Positions 11,960 to 49,985 are shown, counted from the first letter of the stretch. The stretch is DNA of 64,000 nt from Escarpia spicata (GCA_963995525.1 OZ023214.1:46619989-46683988); one strand, 5' to 3'. Program-made: numbers and translations. Notes: generated by a model not told the origin, from the letters alone.

Positions 11960-14040
11960 AGCTTGCTTATGTATGCATGCGGGTAGGTTAAATTTTTCAT
12001 CATTGCTCGGCTTGAACCTCGAGCGCCAAACTTTCAGGGAATAACAATCTGCAACCCCCAGAAAATGACATATGTCTTTTCAAGATATCCGTTATATGTC
12101 AAGCTTCATCATTTTGAGAGAAAAAAACGCGTATCTGCGAATATAGAGAATGTAACGATGCTGTGTGTTTTATAACATTTGGTAAATATTACTATTACGA
12201 TTGTCAATTGCCAAGCTATCCCGCCAGGTGACGGACATTATTTTTGTATGTGTGTCTTCATGTGGAATGACGCCGTAAAAACATGGAAAGATTGACAGAA
12301 CTAAATAAATATTGTGCAGCCACGCTATCTCATCTACTATAACGATAGTGAAGCGCGAAATCCCGAGTGTAAAAACATTCGATAATTATCATTCGTTGTT
12401 GTCATTAGCGTGGAATTGTCGGAGCAGATGTACGTGTAATTCTATTATCGTTATTACGCATATGTAAATAACTTAATTCGCACCCAACCGTCGTCATCAC
12501 TATAACGCTAGTGACGCTGGCGAGCGACGTCTCGCGTCAGTAAATTTAATTAAGTTCGGAAGTTGGATTCGTCTCGCGACATTGGTCTGCGTTGATTAAG
12601 CGACAGTCTTGTAATTAACTTTCCCAGTGACAGAGCATTCATCACACAAGATGCTACTGCCCCTCCTCGCGAGCCAGGGGGCGCTGCTCATTACAACAAT
12701 ATTGACTTATCGTAACGTGTATTTATCGCTGAGCGTGTTTGTCAATCAGCGTACGACCTTTAAATGGAAACATAGGGCAATTGTGTGGATCTATACACCT
12801 GAAAGGGTTAAAACAACCTAACTATTTGCACCTACAATCAGCAATATCACGCCGGTGGTTTACTCGGAATTTATTTTTCAAAGTACGACACTCTAATGAA
12901 ATGTCACATTTCCTGACGGCTGACATATTAAAAGGCATCCCCATTGTCTAACCAATAAACAGCTTCTTTGACCATTTCTCTGCGGTGACGCGTCAAAATG
13001 TCTCTGTTTTCTCGACATGTATTGAAATATTCCAGTTTATAAAAGTAATGTTGTTTTACATATTCCGTTTGATTCAGAGATGCACAACAACTCTCATGAC
13101 ACCATACAATGCACCAAACGAACGTAACATTTTTGAGTAGTTACAGCGCAAAAACAAATTCGGCGCTGCAAAGTAGACTGATATTCTCCGTTTGGCGGCT
13201 ATGGAATTTGAAGGAGAAGGCATTGGTGATATCAGGCTTTCTACCATAATGGCGCTGTTCGTGCTATTTAAATCATGTGTCTTCAACAAGATTCTTCTAG
13301 TAAACTGTGGGCATAATATTCTTGATTGTAGTCGGTGATGGTTTGTCTTTTATTGACTCTGTTACATGCGTTGACCCAAAACGATGCCTTTTGTTTCCCT
13401 TTAAGATTTAGGTTTTGGGGTGAGTCAAATACGAGCATTTACCTAGTCGGACGGATAATGATATGTATTTAAGTGAGTCGCTCTTTCGGGCTGCGTTGTT
13501 TCCTGGAATCACTGGCCAGGAACATCAAGTGGGATGAAGTACAAAGTATTACATTTACGTCCCAGCATATGTTTAAGCACTGTGTTATCAACTAGCACCC
13601 TTGGCGCGGACGCCTTCTGGCAATAACTTCTCTTGAAACCAGCAGAAACGTATATTTTCTGACAATTTTCTGACACGCCGGTGTCAGACAGTATTTTTGA
13701 CCCACGAATAAAACGACCCGGGTGTTGCAGCTCCTTTACGTTGAATTCGTTCAACGATAATGTTGTTGTTGAATTTGTTGTTGCTGTTTGAGCTAATCTT
13801 ATCTTCTTCATATTATATTTGATTGTTTACGTCCACCATATATTCATTATAGTATAGCAAACAATACTTATAACGAAATTAACTTGGATATATATTAAGC
13901 TGTGGACATAGTGATTACTCAGAGTTTAAAAAATTATTAAATATACATCGGTTCTTCTGTTTTCTCTCTTTTAAGTAGTAATATTATATATGTACATGTA
14001 TGATTCTTACCATAGGTAAATGGGATGGGTTGGTTAGATG
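11960..14040. other. No gene seen
   Basis: Non-repetitive sequence. Open frames of 60-100 codons occur on both strands but none has a recognisable domain, plausible splice partners or composition unlike chance. Confidence 0.5.
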
Positions 14041-14044
14041 TATG

Positions 14045-14275
14045 ACAGTTTCCTGGTAGTGACCCATCCCTTGGTAGTACCGTAATCCATCCCCTGGTGG
14101 TGACCAATACCCTAGTAATGATCCACCCCAGGTAGTGGCCCATCCCGTCGTAATAGCCCATCTCTGGTCGTAGCCCATCCTCTGTTTGTGGTAGTGATCC
14201 ATCCTTTGGTAGTGGCCCATCCCTGGAAGTGGACCATCCCCTCTTAGTGACCCATCCTGTGGTGGCCACCCGGTA
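14045..14275. repeat. ~20-bp minisatellite (CTGGTAGTGACCCATCCC-like)
   Basis: About eleven diverged units of 17-22 bp built on TGGTAGTGACCCATCC. It accounts for the repetitive minus-strand frames (WATTW..., GWITTRG...). Confidence 0.85.
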
Positions 14276-14289
14276 TTAGACCAACTAAC

Positions 14290-17200
14290 CCTTTCCGAGG
14301 TAGTTCATGGATAACTTCAAATGTGTATAATGTTTCTTAGAACAGCAGAAACGTTCACGCAGAACTACTGTTTTAAGGGACTTATTTCATAGTGAGGACG
14401 TCTGTTCCGTTAACCGGAATCAGACAGGTGTGGTAATTATGAACAGGAAGTAGCTTAATCAGTTGCACTTTGCCCGACTTGGTGTGTTCACGAACATGAA
14501 AGGTTTTTGCAGGAAGGTACACGTGCAATTTAATAAGCCAATTACCTGCAGATACGACTGTTTACTATTCAAATTGCAAAAAACACTTTTTGGGCTTATT
14601 GTAAACATGTTGGACTCAGAATATTGATACGAGAAAACTTGTGTTGTACAAAAACATATGCACGCTGCAGACTTGTGCAATTTATTGGCTTGTGCTAAAC
14701 AAAGACAGCTACGACTAAAATTGAGACAGAATCTGCGTGTTTTGGACACCGTACGATTATATGCAATTGGTGTGTTGAATGTCATGATAACTAATTAAAC
14801 ATCAATTAATCAATTATGGAATTTTTACAAAAATGATAACGCAATGCACCAAAGCAGGGCGAAGGTCGCAATAAATTGCCTACACGCGGCCATTATAGCG
14901 TTTCCTAGGCTGTACTAAATATTTAGCAACATATTTTCTTAATTTTTTCACAACACACAGCACCAACAATTAGTAACTAACCTCGTATAGAGAATTCGTT
15001 AAACATCATGCCTATTTGTTTTTCAGAAAGCAATCCACCCAAACGTACACTTCAATTTCTACCCAGCATAACGCTTTGAATTGTGTTAGGGTTTTGCTAA
15101 CACGGTGCTCATTCGCAAGCGATTAGCGTTTATGTATTACCATTACGTGCCAGATCTATTGCAGCAGTACGTCAGACATCAACGGCACCAACTATCACAT
15201 GAAAAAGGGCCTGACAAATAATCGTACATAGCACCGAATCTTCGTGTTCCTGTAGGAACTCGTTATGGGCGGGTCCAGGTAACATGTACGCGTTGCTCGC
15301 GAGTGGGATGATTAGGAAGGGGATTATTCATCCCATAGATGTCTATCTCAATCGTTCCGCTTCCCAGCGCGAGTGTGGCCTCGGCCAATCGATGTGCAGC
15401 CTCTGGTCCGGGCAGGCCCGACCTATGTATAGCCACACCTAATGCCTGCAGCAGGCGCACCGCCGCACTTGAATGCTTTCAGCCGCCAGATGGTAGCTAA
15501 CGCTCTCACTCCGGCAACGCAATTGTTGATCGTGGATTCCTGGCAACTCGGCAAGTTGAGGTTGGAGTACATACGTGCTCGCACTCGGCCGCCGATTGGT
15601 ACAGACGTCCAGGTTAGTGTTATTTTCACGGGATGATCCGTCTTACTCGAGGACAGCAGATGCATAAATTTCCTGGTTGTCAGATTTGAACACAGCGAAG
15701 AAGATGCACCGTTTAACGTGTCAATGGAATAACGCCTCGTTTGGATTGTATGTGGATGTGTACTATTGTTATTGCGTTACTTACTTGTGCTCGGCCCGTC
15801 TAACTCGTCATTGATGATTGTAATAGGTGTGCTATATTCTACTTAGTCTCTCTGACAACAGTATTTTTACGAATGCAGTTTGACTGTGTTTAGCAATTAA
15901 TTGACAAATACTTGTCAAAGATATCGCACTTATAAGTGCGAACCTTTTACTTTCGATATCCGTGAGATTATAGAATGTTCGTGGATCTCAACAATGACGT
16001 GCTGTTGTTGCACTGAGCGTTGGAAGGGGAGATGCTATCGCGGATTTGTTGGGAGTCCCGGTCATTGGACATCGGGACACGGGGGATGGGGTGGAAGTGT
16101 TGATGTCGGAGGTCGTAACATTGACGATCCGGGAGAGTTTTGCATCCAGTGAAAATCCGGGATATTTTATTATTTGTGTGGAGGAAGGGTTGAAAGGTAC
16201 ACCTACCGATGGTAAACGTCTCCGAAGGCGATTGTTGTCACTGATCAAACTGAAATATGACAGGGTGGGACGACACGTAGATAATCTATATACTATATCT
16301 GAGAGGGATGGGCGACAGGTATATAGTATATTGTATATCGGAGAGGGTTGACAACACGTGGAAAACATATGTATGTTTGACGGTGTTAGACATTAATGAA
16401 AAAAAAATTGTCTATATTTAGATAACATAATGATACAGAGCATGCGTTTTGAGGTGTTCGGTTTAAGAACGTTTCCTAATACACCCTGGACGTATAAGAG
16501 AGTGGATACTATATTAAACAGGAATAACGTTGTTCGTGTGTGCCCTTCGTATGCAATTTACACCGAGAGGCTCTATGTGTTGATGTTTGCTTCGAGTGAT
16601 AACGGCCATCGCCTTCGAGGTAAAGGAGATCTCGACTGATCACGCCTAATACATGTCGCGATGAGTGAATTCGTTTTAAATGGAAATGAGTGTCGGAACT
16701 AGCTGCGATTCATTGATGACACATGATAATTTTGTAGATGACTATCTGTCAAATATTATTCGACGTTTATTCAAACGAGTGATCGTAATTGGACCACTGA
16801 CATTTTGTTGATAAGACACGACCGCCAGGAATTGAAACAACTATTCTCAGAAACTCTAACACCGTACCATCTCACTGGAGTGGTGTGTGTGTGCGTGTGT
16901 GCGTGCGCGTGCGCGTGCGCGTGCGCGTATACGTGTGCGGATGTGCGTCGTAATATGTTGCCCGAACCATTGTAAATACGCATGGCTATTTCAATAACAA
17001 ACCGTATCAAACGTTGTACATGGCAAACCATGTTTACAGTACTGACATTAATATAATACGTGACCTTTGACCACAATTTCGTAACAATTTCAAAGTACGC
17101 ACACCAATCCAGTTGAAATTTAGTAAGCCAAATGTTAATATGTACCCAGTAGACTAAAAGTCTTTCATGGAGGAAACAGCTTCACATGGTGTAGTACATA

Positions 17201-17859
17201 CATAAACTACACACGCTGGTGTCACGCAGGCTTCCAATATGCTTCCCTCCAGCTGTTTTGTCACCTGTTTGTACACTAGTGGATATATTCCTAACGTTGC
17301 CGAGTCTGTGTGTCCTCCTTTGTGTCTCCCTCCTTCCGTCAACTGCAACTTGAAGGTACACCTCCACCCTCCTCATCATTATAGTATGATTATTGTACCT
17401 GCAACCTAAATGTACACCTCCACCCACCACATCGTTATAGTATAATATCGTATCGCAGTTTGGGTGCTCTTTTCCAACACTTCGTGTAAATTGTCGCCGT
17501 TAAAACGGTCTACTGTGCTAACACAGATACAATATGTATTCAAAAAATCGAAGAGTGTTTCGATGGTGTTTTAGGGACCGACAGAGAAACATTGAAGGCA
17601 CCAACGCCAGTGTCCATGGAATGACGTCACACTTGACAGCGTAAACAACAGGAACAGGAATGCCTTGTTTGTTATCCATAGCGGCATCATCATTAGAACA
17701 ACTTCACATTATGTGTAACCAATAAGGACGACAATATCAACATTACAGTTACTGTGAGGATCAGCCACAGCAAGAAACCAACCAACGACCCACCCAATCG
17801 ACCTACAAACTAGAACTAACGACACCACAAACTGCACTCAGAAACTGCAAGTTAGCAAA
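14290..17859. other. Upstream region of the receptor gene; no gene seen
   Basis: It contains a G+C-richer patch (15250-15660) with overlapping open frames on both strands that I cannot assign, and a GTGCGCGTGCGC-type low-complexity run (16880-16935). No promoter element of the downstream receptor gene could be picked out with confidence. Confidence 0.45.
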
Positions 17860-42477
<24,618 letters not shown>

Positions 42478-42814
42478 TGTCGGTCATCAATGGCAATACA
42501 ACACTGTCTAGATGTCTGCACTCTTCGGAAGACACATCTACCAGGATGCCTTTCGTCAGCGTCGGTTTCACAAGATTGATAAGGAGTGACGTCATCAAGA
42601 CAAGATTAATGCGAACAATGGTCAACGGGCACAGACGCTCGTTTTGGTGATATTATTGCTTTCGCCTCGTTGGTGCTGCACCTGTTTTTGTGCATAGTAT
42701 TATTTTCACAATAACAAGAAGATACCTTATTGGAGGAGTAGTTTCAATTATATATGAGACAGTTGCCATTATCACAGAGGACTAGAATGAGTGTAACGCA
42801 CTATATATAGATTG

Positions 42815-42975
42815 TTTAAATGCTAGCAGAATGAATATGTTTAAAAACAAAATCGACAATTACCCCTTTTTCAGTAGGGCAGGATTCAAGTAGATAACAT
42901 TGTTCGATTCGCATAAGCCAAAGGATGTCATGTCCACTTGCCATTAAGCAATGTGGTTAAATGTTGTTAACATCA
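42815..42975 (+). mobile_element. 3' end fragment of the 1-2695 LINE family
   Basis: MNMFKNKIDNY...SRAGFK and stop, then the family's 3' UTR words CATAAGCCAAAGGATGTC and GTGGTTAAATGTTGTTAA. It may lie inside the receptor's 3' UTR. Confidence 0.78.
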
Positions 42976-43318
42976 ATAACATACGGTTATGGTTCCAAAT
43001 ACACTGGCTGATTGGCTATTTCAATTGGACATTTGGTCCATGTTAGTGATAATAATATATTTTTTTAAAGCGACATGTCAATTAATGTTCGCTGTACGTA
43101 CACATATATGCAATTAAGAAAGACATCCTGCCGGTTTATAGGTGGACACCAGTGTCTGCATGTATGCTGGCGAGAGGTCAGAGTTCAACACACACTAGAC
43201 AGTCGAGACGTGCTTATAGAACGTCAAAGTCACCGAAGTATTTAAACAGCTGTGTGTCAACAATCAATGGTCAGCCTTATAGTAACCAAAAGACGTTGTT
43301 ATGTAATGGTGAACATAA

Positions 43319-43324
43319 AATAAA
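43319..43324 (+). terminator. Possible poly(A) signal of the receptor gene
   Basis: First AATAAA noticed after the stop, about 840 bases downstream. Weak evidence on its own. Confidence 0.3.
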
Positions 43325-43639
43325 CTCCTCTAACCGAACAGTCATTTTACGAATTAATTTCAATGAATAGATGTTATTATTACAGCATAAAAATATAGTT
43401 TTGTAACGCATCAAGTTTAAACGTTATTACTATATTTTATAGTGCTCAATAATATTTATTATACAACATAAGTGGGAACGTAACTTTTCTATTTTGACAA
43501 TTGTTTTATATATTAGGTGTATTCATTTACTGTATAGACATTTGCACAGTTATTTGTTGTTATTTAAACATAATTTTTGTTTTGCCTTGTTCCAAAGCCT
43601 AACCCAAAATCCGGACTCTACCCGCTTGAAGCCGTTGTA

Positions 43640-45880
43640 TGACATTGTCGTTGATGACATATTGAATGATAGGCATTGTTTTTGTTGGAATATAAAAACA
43701 TACGAAATCTCACCTAAGGTACTATCATGTTCCTTTTTCACTAGGTACATCTGGCTACACATTTTAAAGTTTAGTTTTAATAAAACGTTTAGATAACATA
43801 AATTTTTCGAAGCTGAGAAAACTTCAACAATGAAACCATTTTGTTTGCACCATAAATCCAGCTGCTATTTCCATAAGCAGTATAAATACAACATTATACA
43901 TCACATGAATTAATGTACAATATTAAAAATATCATAGGTAGTTATCTTTCAACATAGGTTTTAATTTTAGTTTGAAAAATGTAGATCTATAAAGAGCATA
44001 ATAACATTGTTGTTGACAAAGTAATACAATATATTTAATTGGTTTAACAACAAGGGACATAACCAGCTAAATACATGTTTTATTTTGTACTGGGAGTGCA
44101 ATTTGTTCTGCTCATCATTTAGAGTAAAATATATTGAATTTGTTTCTGTTGAAATCCCCTTTCGATGATAACAAATAAAATGGCTATTTATGATGGAAAT
44201 AAATTTACAAAATTACAAAACGTTAAAAGTACTGCATATTTTAAAACCATGTTTTCAGCCATCATTGGTGTATTTAACTCAAGAAGATCACTAAAACATT
44301 TCGAAAGTTATGGAACATTTATATTTTATGAATTTAAAAAATAATTCTAAAAGCAACTTAGTCGACACCTTTTTATACACTACTCCCAGTATAGTTCACA
44401 TAGCATAAACTTGTTAAAAACATATTTGAAGAATATGCTGTAGAACACAATCTAAACATGATGAGCATAAGAAAGCATACATTTTATTATGTGCTCCTAT
44501 TTTGCAACACAATGACGGGATATTGTGCATTTGGATGCATAAATCGATCGATTGCACAAATACATTTTAAACATGTAGTGATGTACATATTCCCAGCACA
44601 AGCCACACGGAACTAATGTGGCAGAACAAACTCAGACACCTTCTTCACTACTGTGTCGGTTAACACATTGTCAATTAATAGCACTGCTATGCATTTTCAT
44701 ACACGAAGCTATCCGATATCCATTTGAAACACGAAGTGACGTACAACTTCCCAGTAAATGTCGAACAGAACAGAATGAAGCAGAACAAAGGCAGGCACCA
44801 TCTTATGTCAGGTGACCCATTGTCCAAAGCTCTTCACTTTCCTCTTTCCATCAGCTCGCCTATTTTCAAACTGTTAATGGTCAAAATGTTCTTGCAAATA
44901 AACAAAGTTGAATTTAGGAAAGTGAGCCTAAATATGAATTAACTAATTCAACACTGTGCAGATTAATTAAGTTTAGATATTAGATTGTGGGACTTATCAC
45001 CGAATGTACAGCTGGCTAAATGGAAACCAAATACAATAGAGCCTTATCATGCTGATTCAGTCAGATTAAAAATCCCAATCCATTACGTTGGCCAACTTTT
45101 AATTTGTTTCTACGTATTTAGTGTATGCATTGGTCGTATACAGTGCACTCCAGATAACTCGAACATAAGTTGATTTTCGCTAAGTTAAGTAAATCTTTTT
45201 CCTCGGTCCTGGGCGTAGGTCCTAATAAGGGGTCCTTCTGATAACTTTGTAATCTAGTTATCAGAAGTTCTACTTATCAGTATTGTCATGGGTCCCTGGA
45301 AGTTCGACCTTATCCAGAGTGCACTGTATGTTTCCTTTATTCTTGCACTAATAATTAATGTTGTATGTATACACCTGGGCCATTCTCGAAAAAGTGTACA
45401 ATAACGGTAAAGTAACATCTACAAAATAAACAAGATTGCTGATCTGCTAGTGCCCAAAGTTCTTGCATCGCAAATTCCGTGGCAACACTGTATTGTGTAC
45501 ATTTTATCAAACCTAAAACGTTTACATTGAATGATGACATGCCAGCCAGGTTTACAAACAATCGTAGCTGTAGCATTAGAAACAATCTCACATTTTCATG
45601 TTTCAGTTCAAATAAGTAGGGAAATGGAGACTTTTAAAAAACGGCTGACCGGAAAGACAAGACCCATATACACAGACTAAACTCGCACCGACTGCTGCCG
45701 TCGCCGTCGCCGTCGCCGTCACCCCACGCGGGCAGTCGGATTGATGGGTCGGATGTTATAATCAATACTAAATTATGCATAAACATGCAAGACATCAGTA
45801 GCAGAGAAAGTAGTTATGGGAAGATATCACGTTTTGATACTGAAGATCTCGAATGCATATTAGCTTAGAAAGAATGGCTT
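43640..45880 (+). mobile_element. Interspersed repeat, copy B (empty for the TTAA element)
   Basis: Follows copy A (18905-22955) almost throughout, for example AATCCAGCTGCTATTTCCAT near 43853 and the shared end GATATCACG...GCATATTAGCTTA near 45823-45867. It lacks the 1151-bp insertion of copy A, keeping one TTAA near 44672, and carries a MITE at 45141-45326. It also shows two tandem units, ~150 bp each, around TTCCCAGCACAAGCC and TTCCCAGTAAATGTC. No transposase seen. Confidence 0.82.
45141..45326. mobile_element. pogo/Tigger-like MITE, 186 bp (in copy B)
   Basis: CAGTGCACTCCAGATAACTC at the left, TATCCAGAGTGCACTG at the right, TA on both sides; orthologous within the repeat to 21535-21738. 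Confidence 0.72.
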
Positions 45881-46319
45881 TAGGAGAAAGTGTGATCAGG
45901 CACTCGGCGGAGTACAATGATCAGCACGACTGACGGACCATGAATACGCCGTCCCTCCTATTGTGGAAGTCTTGGCGAAGCTTCGATCAATCCTGGTATG
46001 GAGATACGGTTTTCTCAGCACTGGACTGGATGTTGGTGTGTATGCTCTGTATTCAATACTGTCCACTTAATGTTTGAACATGAACCGGGGTCAGACAATG
46101 CTAGGTGTCTCATGTTACTGATTTCAACACCCTGATTTATGTTAGTGTGTTTAGATGCAGCATGCGTCTATGTACGACCGGAGACTATTCGGACAGTTGT
46201 GAGTTCAGCACACACAAATATATGCAACTATAGCGGAATAAATATATATATGTGTGTGTGTGTTTCTTTTCTGGTAAATACCAGAGAAAACAGGTATTGG
46301 AAAAGCACTACTTAGAAGT

Positions 46320-46655
46320 ACCTGAGGAGCGCAGCAGCGCAGCAGTGCAGCGGAAAGAGCTTCGGCCTCTCGACTGAGAGAACCCGGGTTCGAATCCTGT
46401 GCTGCGGTGTTGAACCATGGGCAAGTTCGTTTAGTTTACATAGCTTCAGTTTACTCAGCTGCATGAATGAGTACCTGGCAATAGACAGTGGTGGGTATGT
46501 GTATACGAATAGTCTTCTTGCATTAATTTCAGCGTGACTGAATGCTTCCCAGAGAAGTCGAGATGGTGTACGATTGAACATATCTGCCAGGGAGTAAATT
46601 GTAAAACGCTTTGAGCAGCCCCCGTGGACTGAATACTGCTGTAAATAAGAACTTA
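46320..46655 (+). mobile_element. tRNA-derived SINE, copy 3 (best preserved)
   Basis: The head GCAGTGCAGCGGAAAGAGC (A-box side) and CCCGGGTTCGAATCCTGTGC (B-box) read as a tRNA. Then follow the shared body (AGTACCTGGCAATAGACAGT, GCGTGACTGAATGCTTCC) and the tail ACTGCTGTAAATAAGAACTT. Confidence 0.88.
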
Positions 46656-46659
46656 CCTT

Positions 46660-47740
46660 TCTTTTACCTGTCACTAAAGTATGGGGCTGATGTGAGATAC
46701 ATCCTATTTATAGCCCAAGGAAAACGCCATTCCATGAGCAATCGTACCGTCAGGCCGTTCGTCACGCCTGACTGCCAATCACGGCGTCTAGTGAACTAGT
46801 CGCCTAACTTCGACCAGTGTTAACACAAAGAGGGCTGAGCGTCATTTTACTTACTGACTAGTCTGCGTAAATTGAGGTTATAATGGTAGGGTCATACGAG
46901 GTCTCATTCAACTAGTCAGACTTTGTCGGAACATTAATACCAAACTAACTTTTCTACACTGGCCTTACCTTTACAACATTTCCAACCGTGCCCTAGACAT
47001 GATGGCGTCAGAATTGGCTGGCAAGTCGATTGAGGACATTCCGGAACGGAGGTCAGGCGCCGTAAAATGCCAAGCCAACAGGTGTATCAACGTTATTTTT
47101 GTTAATTATCAAAATTAAACATTATGTGCTGGGAAATTATATAATCTTGCAAGTTAAATGATGACGAGTATAACCTTATTATAATCTATGTTAATATTAA
47201 ATATTTGCTCTGAATGTCCAAACTGCTAGCTTGACTATTGTTAGGAATAAAATGTGTTTGAACGGTTGTGTTTTAAATAATAATATTTGGTGATTTGCGA
47301 TTATAAATAGTTATTATATGGAAAAGGAATGATCAATATAACCCGAGCACGCTTCTCTTGGTGCTAGCTTTGATGCACCAAAGAGGACGATTAATTGTAT
47401 TAACGCGACGAATTTCCCAGTTCTGTTGCAGACAAATGTAACACAACGGTAAGCTCGGCACGGCGACAGGAACTAAATAGCTCCTGTATGTTGTGTTGAT
47501 TTATAAGAACTCATCGTTCGCTTGCCACAAGTCAGACAATGCTGCGCTTAGAGCAATGTCTATAAGTCATAACAAATGTCGTGTGACGGTGGGAGTAACG
47601 TCACACAGCGTTCGCGGAGACTTCTGTAACGAAAGGCGCGCCACATTGTTCGTGTCTCCTCCGTTTCAATCAACATGAATTATCATGAACGCCCGGGACA
47701 CCATATTATGGATATGCGAAAAACATCTTGACTTTCTTAG
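46660..47740. other. No gene seen
   Basis: Unique sequence without a convincing open frame or repeat. Confidence 0.5.
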
Positions 47741-47749
47741 AATTGCTAG

Positions 47750-48276
47750 GGCAACATGACGTTCCAACAAAACTGTCAGGACTGGACCGACAGAAACAGT
47801 ATAATGTGCAACTATGATGTCACTGCTAATAACAAGGCTACAATTGATACATCCACCACTGACAACACAGACACAGCTAGTGACCAGACACAGACACAGA
47901 CACACCCATTACTGACGTCACACAAGGCGATATCACCGATGGTCCCGCCACTACTCATCACACATGGAAAGGTCACCATAGATGAAGATAAAATGATGCA
48001 TCTTACAAGAGGTTTCATCATTGCTGCTTTGCACGCTAACAAGCGAAAATGGGAAGGTCACCATAGACGAAGATAAAATAATGTATCTTACAAGAGGTTT
48101 CATCATTGCTGCTTTGCACGCTAACAAGCGAAAATGGAAAGGTCACAATAGACGAAGATAAAATAATGTATCTTACAAGAGGTTTCATCATTGCTGCTTT
48201 GCACGCTAACAAGCGAATATGTTGGAAAGCTAAACTACACACGAGGGAGAAGAGGGTTCAGAAAGTTTTTATTCTG
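47750..48276 (+). pseudogene. GPCR-like exon broken by a triplicated 85-bp unit
   Basis: After a possible acceptor (GCTAG|GG) the frame gives a Thr/Asp/Gln-rich stretch, then GKVTIDEDK..LTRGFIIAAL and ANKR. Three tandem 85-bp copies follow (47971-48055, 48056-48140, 48141-48225), and the third leads into CWKAKLHTREKRVQKVFIL and a good donor (CTG|GTAAGAC at 48277). The basic REKRVQKVFIL ending resembles the third cytoplasmic loop running into TM6 of class A GPCRs; that is inference from a short motif. 85 is not a multiple of 3, so the copies shift frame and a stop falls in copy 2 (48074). No other exons of such a gene were found. Confidence 0.4.
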
Positions 48277-48384
48277 GTAAGACTCAAAATGGAGTGAAAT
48301 TGAACGTTTTTGGTGAGACAGGTTTCAAACGCAAGTCTGTGATGTTATACTCGAAAACGAGGAGACCGCCGAAGATAACATATG

Positions 48385-48652
48385 TATGTACGCATGAATG
48401 TATGTATGTATGTATGTATGTAGGTATGTATGTACGTATGTATGTATGTATGTATGTATGTATGTATGTATGTATGTATGTATGTATGTATGTATGTATG
48501 TATGTATGTATGTATGTATGTATGTATGTATGTATGCATGTATTATGTACGTATGTACGTATGTACGTATGTACGATGTACGTTTGTACGTATGTACGAT
48601 GTACGTATGTACGTATGTACGATGTACGTATGTACGTACGTACGTATTTACA
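48385..48652. repeat. (GTAT)n/(GTAC)n microsatellite upstream of a LINE
   Basis: About 150 bp of perfect GTAT followed by GTAC variants, abutting the truncated LINE start. Confidence 0.97.
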
Positions 48653-48654
48653 CA

Positions 48655-49985
48655 ATCAGCATATAGGCAGTTTCATTCAACAGATACTGCCCTCTTAAAG
48701 GTTCATAATGACATTAACTTGAACATTAATAATGGTAAAGTGACTGCACTTACCTGACTAGATCTCTCTGCCGCGTTTGACACGATTGATCACAGCATCC
48801 TAATTGAACGCCTATTAAAGTGATACGGTATATCTGGCACAGCTCTAAGCTGGTTTTCTTCATATCTAACTGATATATATCAAACTATAAAGATTGGGAA
48901 CTGCTTTTCAGCTGCACTGCCAGCTTTATTTTGTGTTCCCCAGGGTTCTGTTTGGGCCTTTGCTTTTTACTCTTTACACCACGCCACTAAGCTCTGTTAT
49001 ACAAATGCATAACTTGGATCATCATCTTTATGCTGATGATACTCAGATCTACATTTCGTTGGCTATCCCGGATACAAATCGCTCCCTTAACCAACTTAGT
49101 GATTGCCTTCAAGATCTCTTCCACTGGATGACTGACAGCAAGTTGAAATTAAATGCAAATAAAACTGAATTGATCATTATTGGTACTCCAATGCAGCGTA
49201 GTAAACTGGATAGTTTTTTCCCTACGCGTATTTTGAATCAGTATATAACGTCAGCAACCCCGGTGCGGAATCTATGAGTGATCTTTGATAGTAACTTCAA
49301 TTTCCGACAACACATATCTCAAACATGTCGCTGCTGTTTTCTTCATATCGTGATCTTCGCCGTATTCGCCGGTATATGTCATTTTCTGTTGCTAAGACTA
49401 TTGCAACAGCGCTTGTTAGCAGCATACTTGACTATTGCAGTTTCCTCCTTTATAATACCGCTAGCAAGGATATCACAAAACTTCAGCGTGTCCAAAATTG
49501 TCTAGCAAGAGTAGTTATAAGATCTTGTTTTTCTCGCTCTGTACCACTTTTGAAGTATTTGCATTGGCTTCCTGTACGATTTCGTATACTATTTAAGATA
49601 TGTACCATTACATACCAGGCACTGTCCAATAAGCAACCATCTTATTTGCATTCATCGCTTACTCCTGTAAGAAAACCTATCCAGCCTCGATCATTTAGTT
49701 CTGACCTACTTTTTGTTCCTAGGAATTCCATTGGAACTACGGCTTTTCTGTTACTGCACCAACTCTTTGGAATATGCTCCCTCTTAGTGTTAGATCAGTT
49801 GAACATATTACAAAATTCCGTCGTCATTTAAAAACGTATCATTACAACCTTGCTTATCCACTGTAGCTCTCTAGCGCCTTGACCCATCCGTTGACAACTG
49901 GAAAACTACTTATGGATTTTGACATTGACCAATCCTTTTGTTTTGATGCGCCTCTGAGCTTGGCTTCCAAGGATTTACGCGCAAT
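48655..49985 (+). mobile_element. CR1/L2-like LINE, 5'-truncated
   Basis: ORF2 from the middle of RT to its end: [47 protein letters not shown] (catalytic), [40 protein letters not shown] and a stop near 49865, then a short 3' UTR and a (TATG)n tail. Lesions are few: a stop near 48756, a 2-base loss in the PQGSV region (about 48950) and later frame slips. It is younger-looking than the copy in intron 1. Confidence 0.9.

Noticed and set aside
48284..48698. YVCM/THIH repeat proteins on both strands
   Set aside because: Translation of (GTAT)n; no start or splice context.
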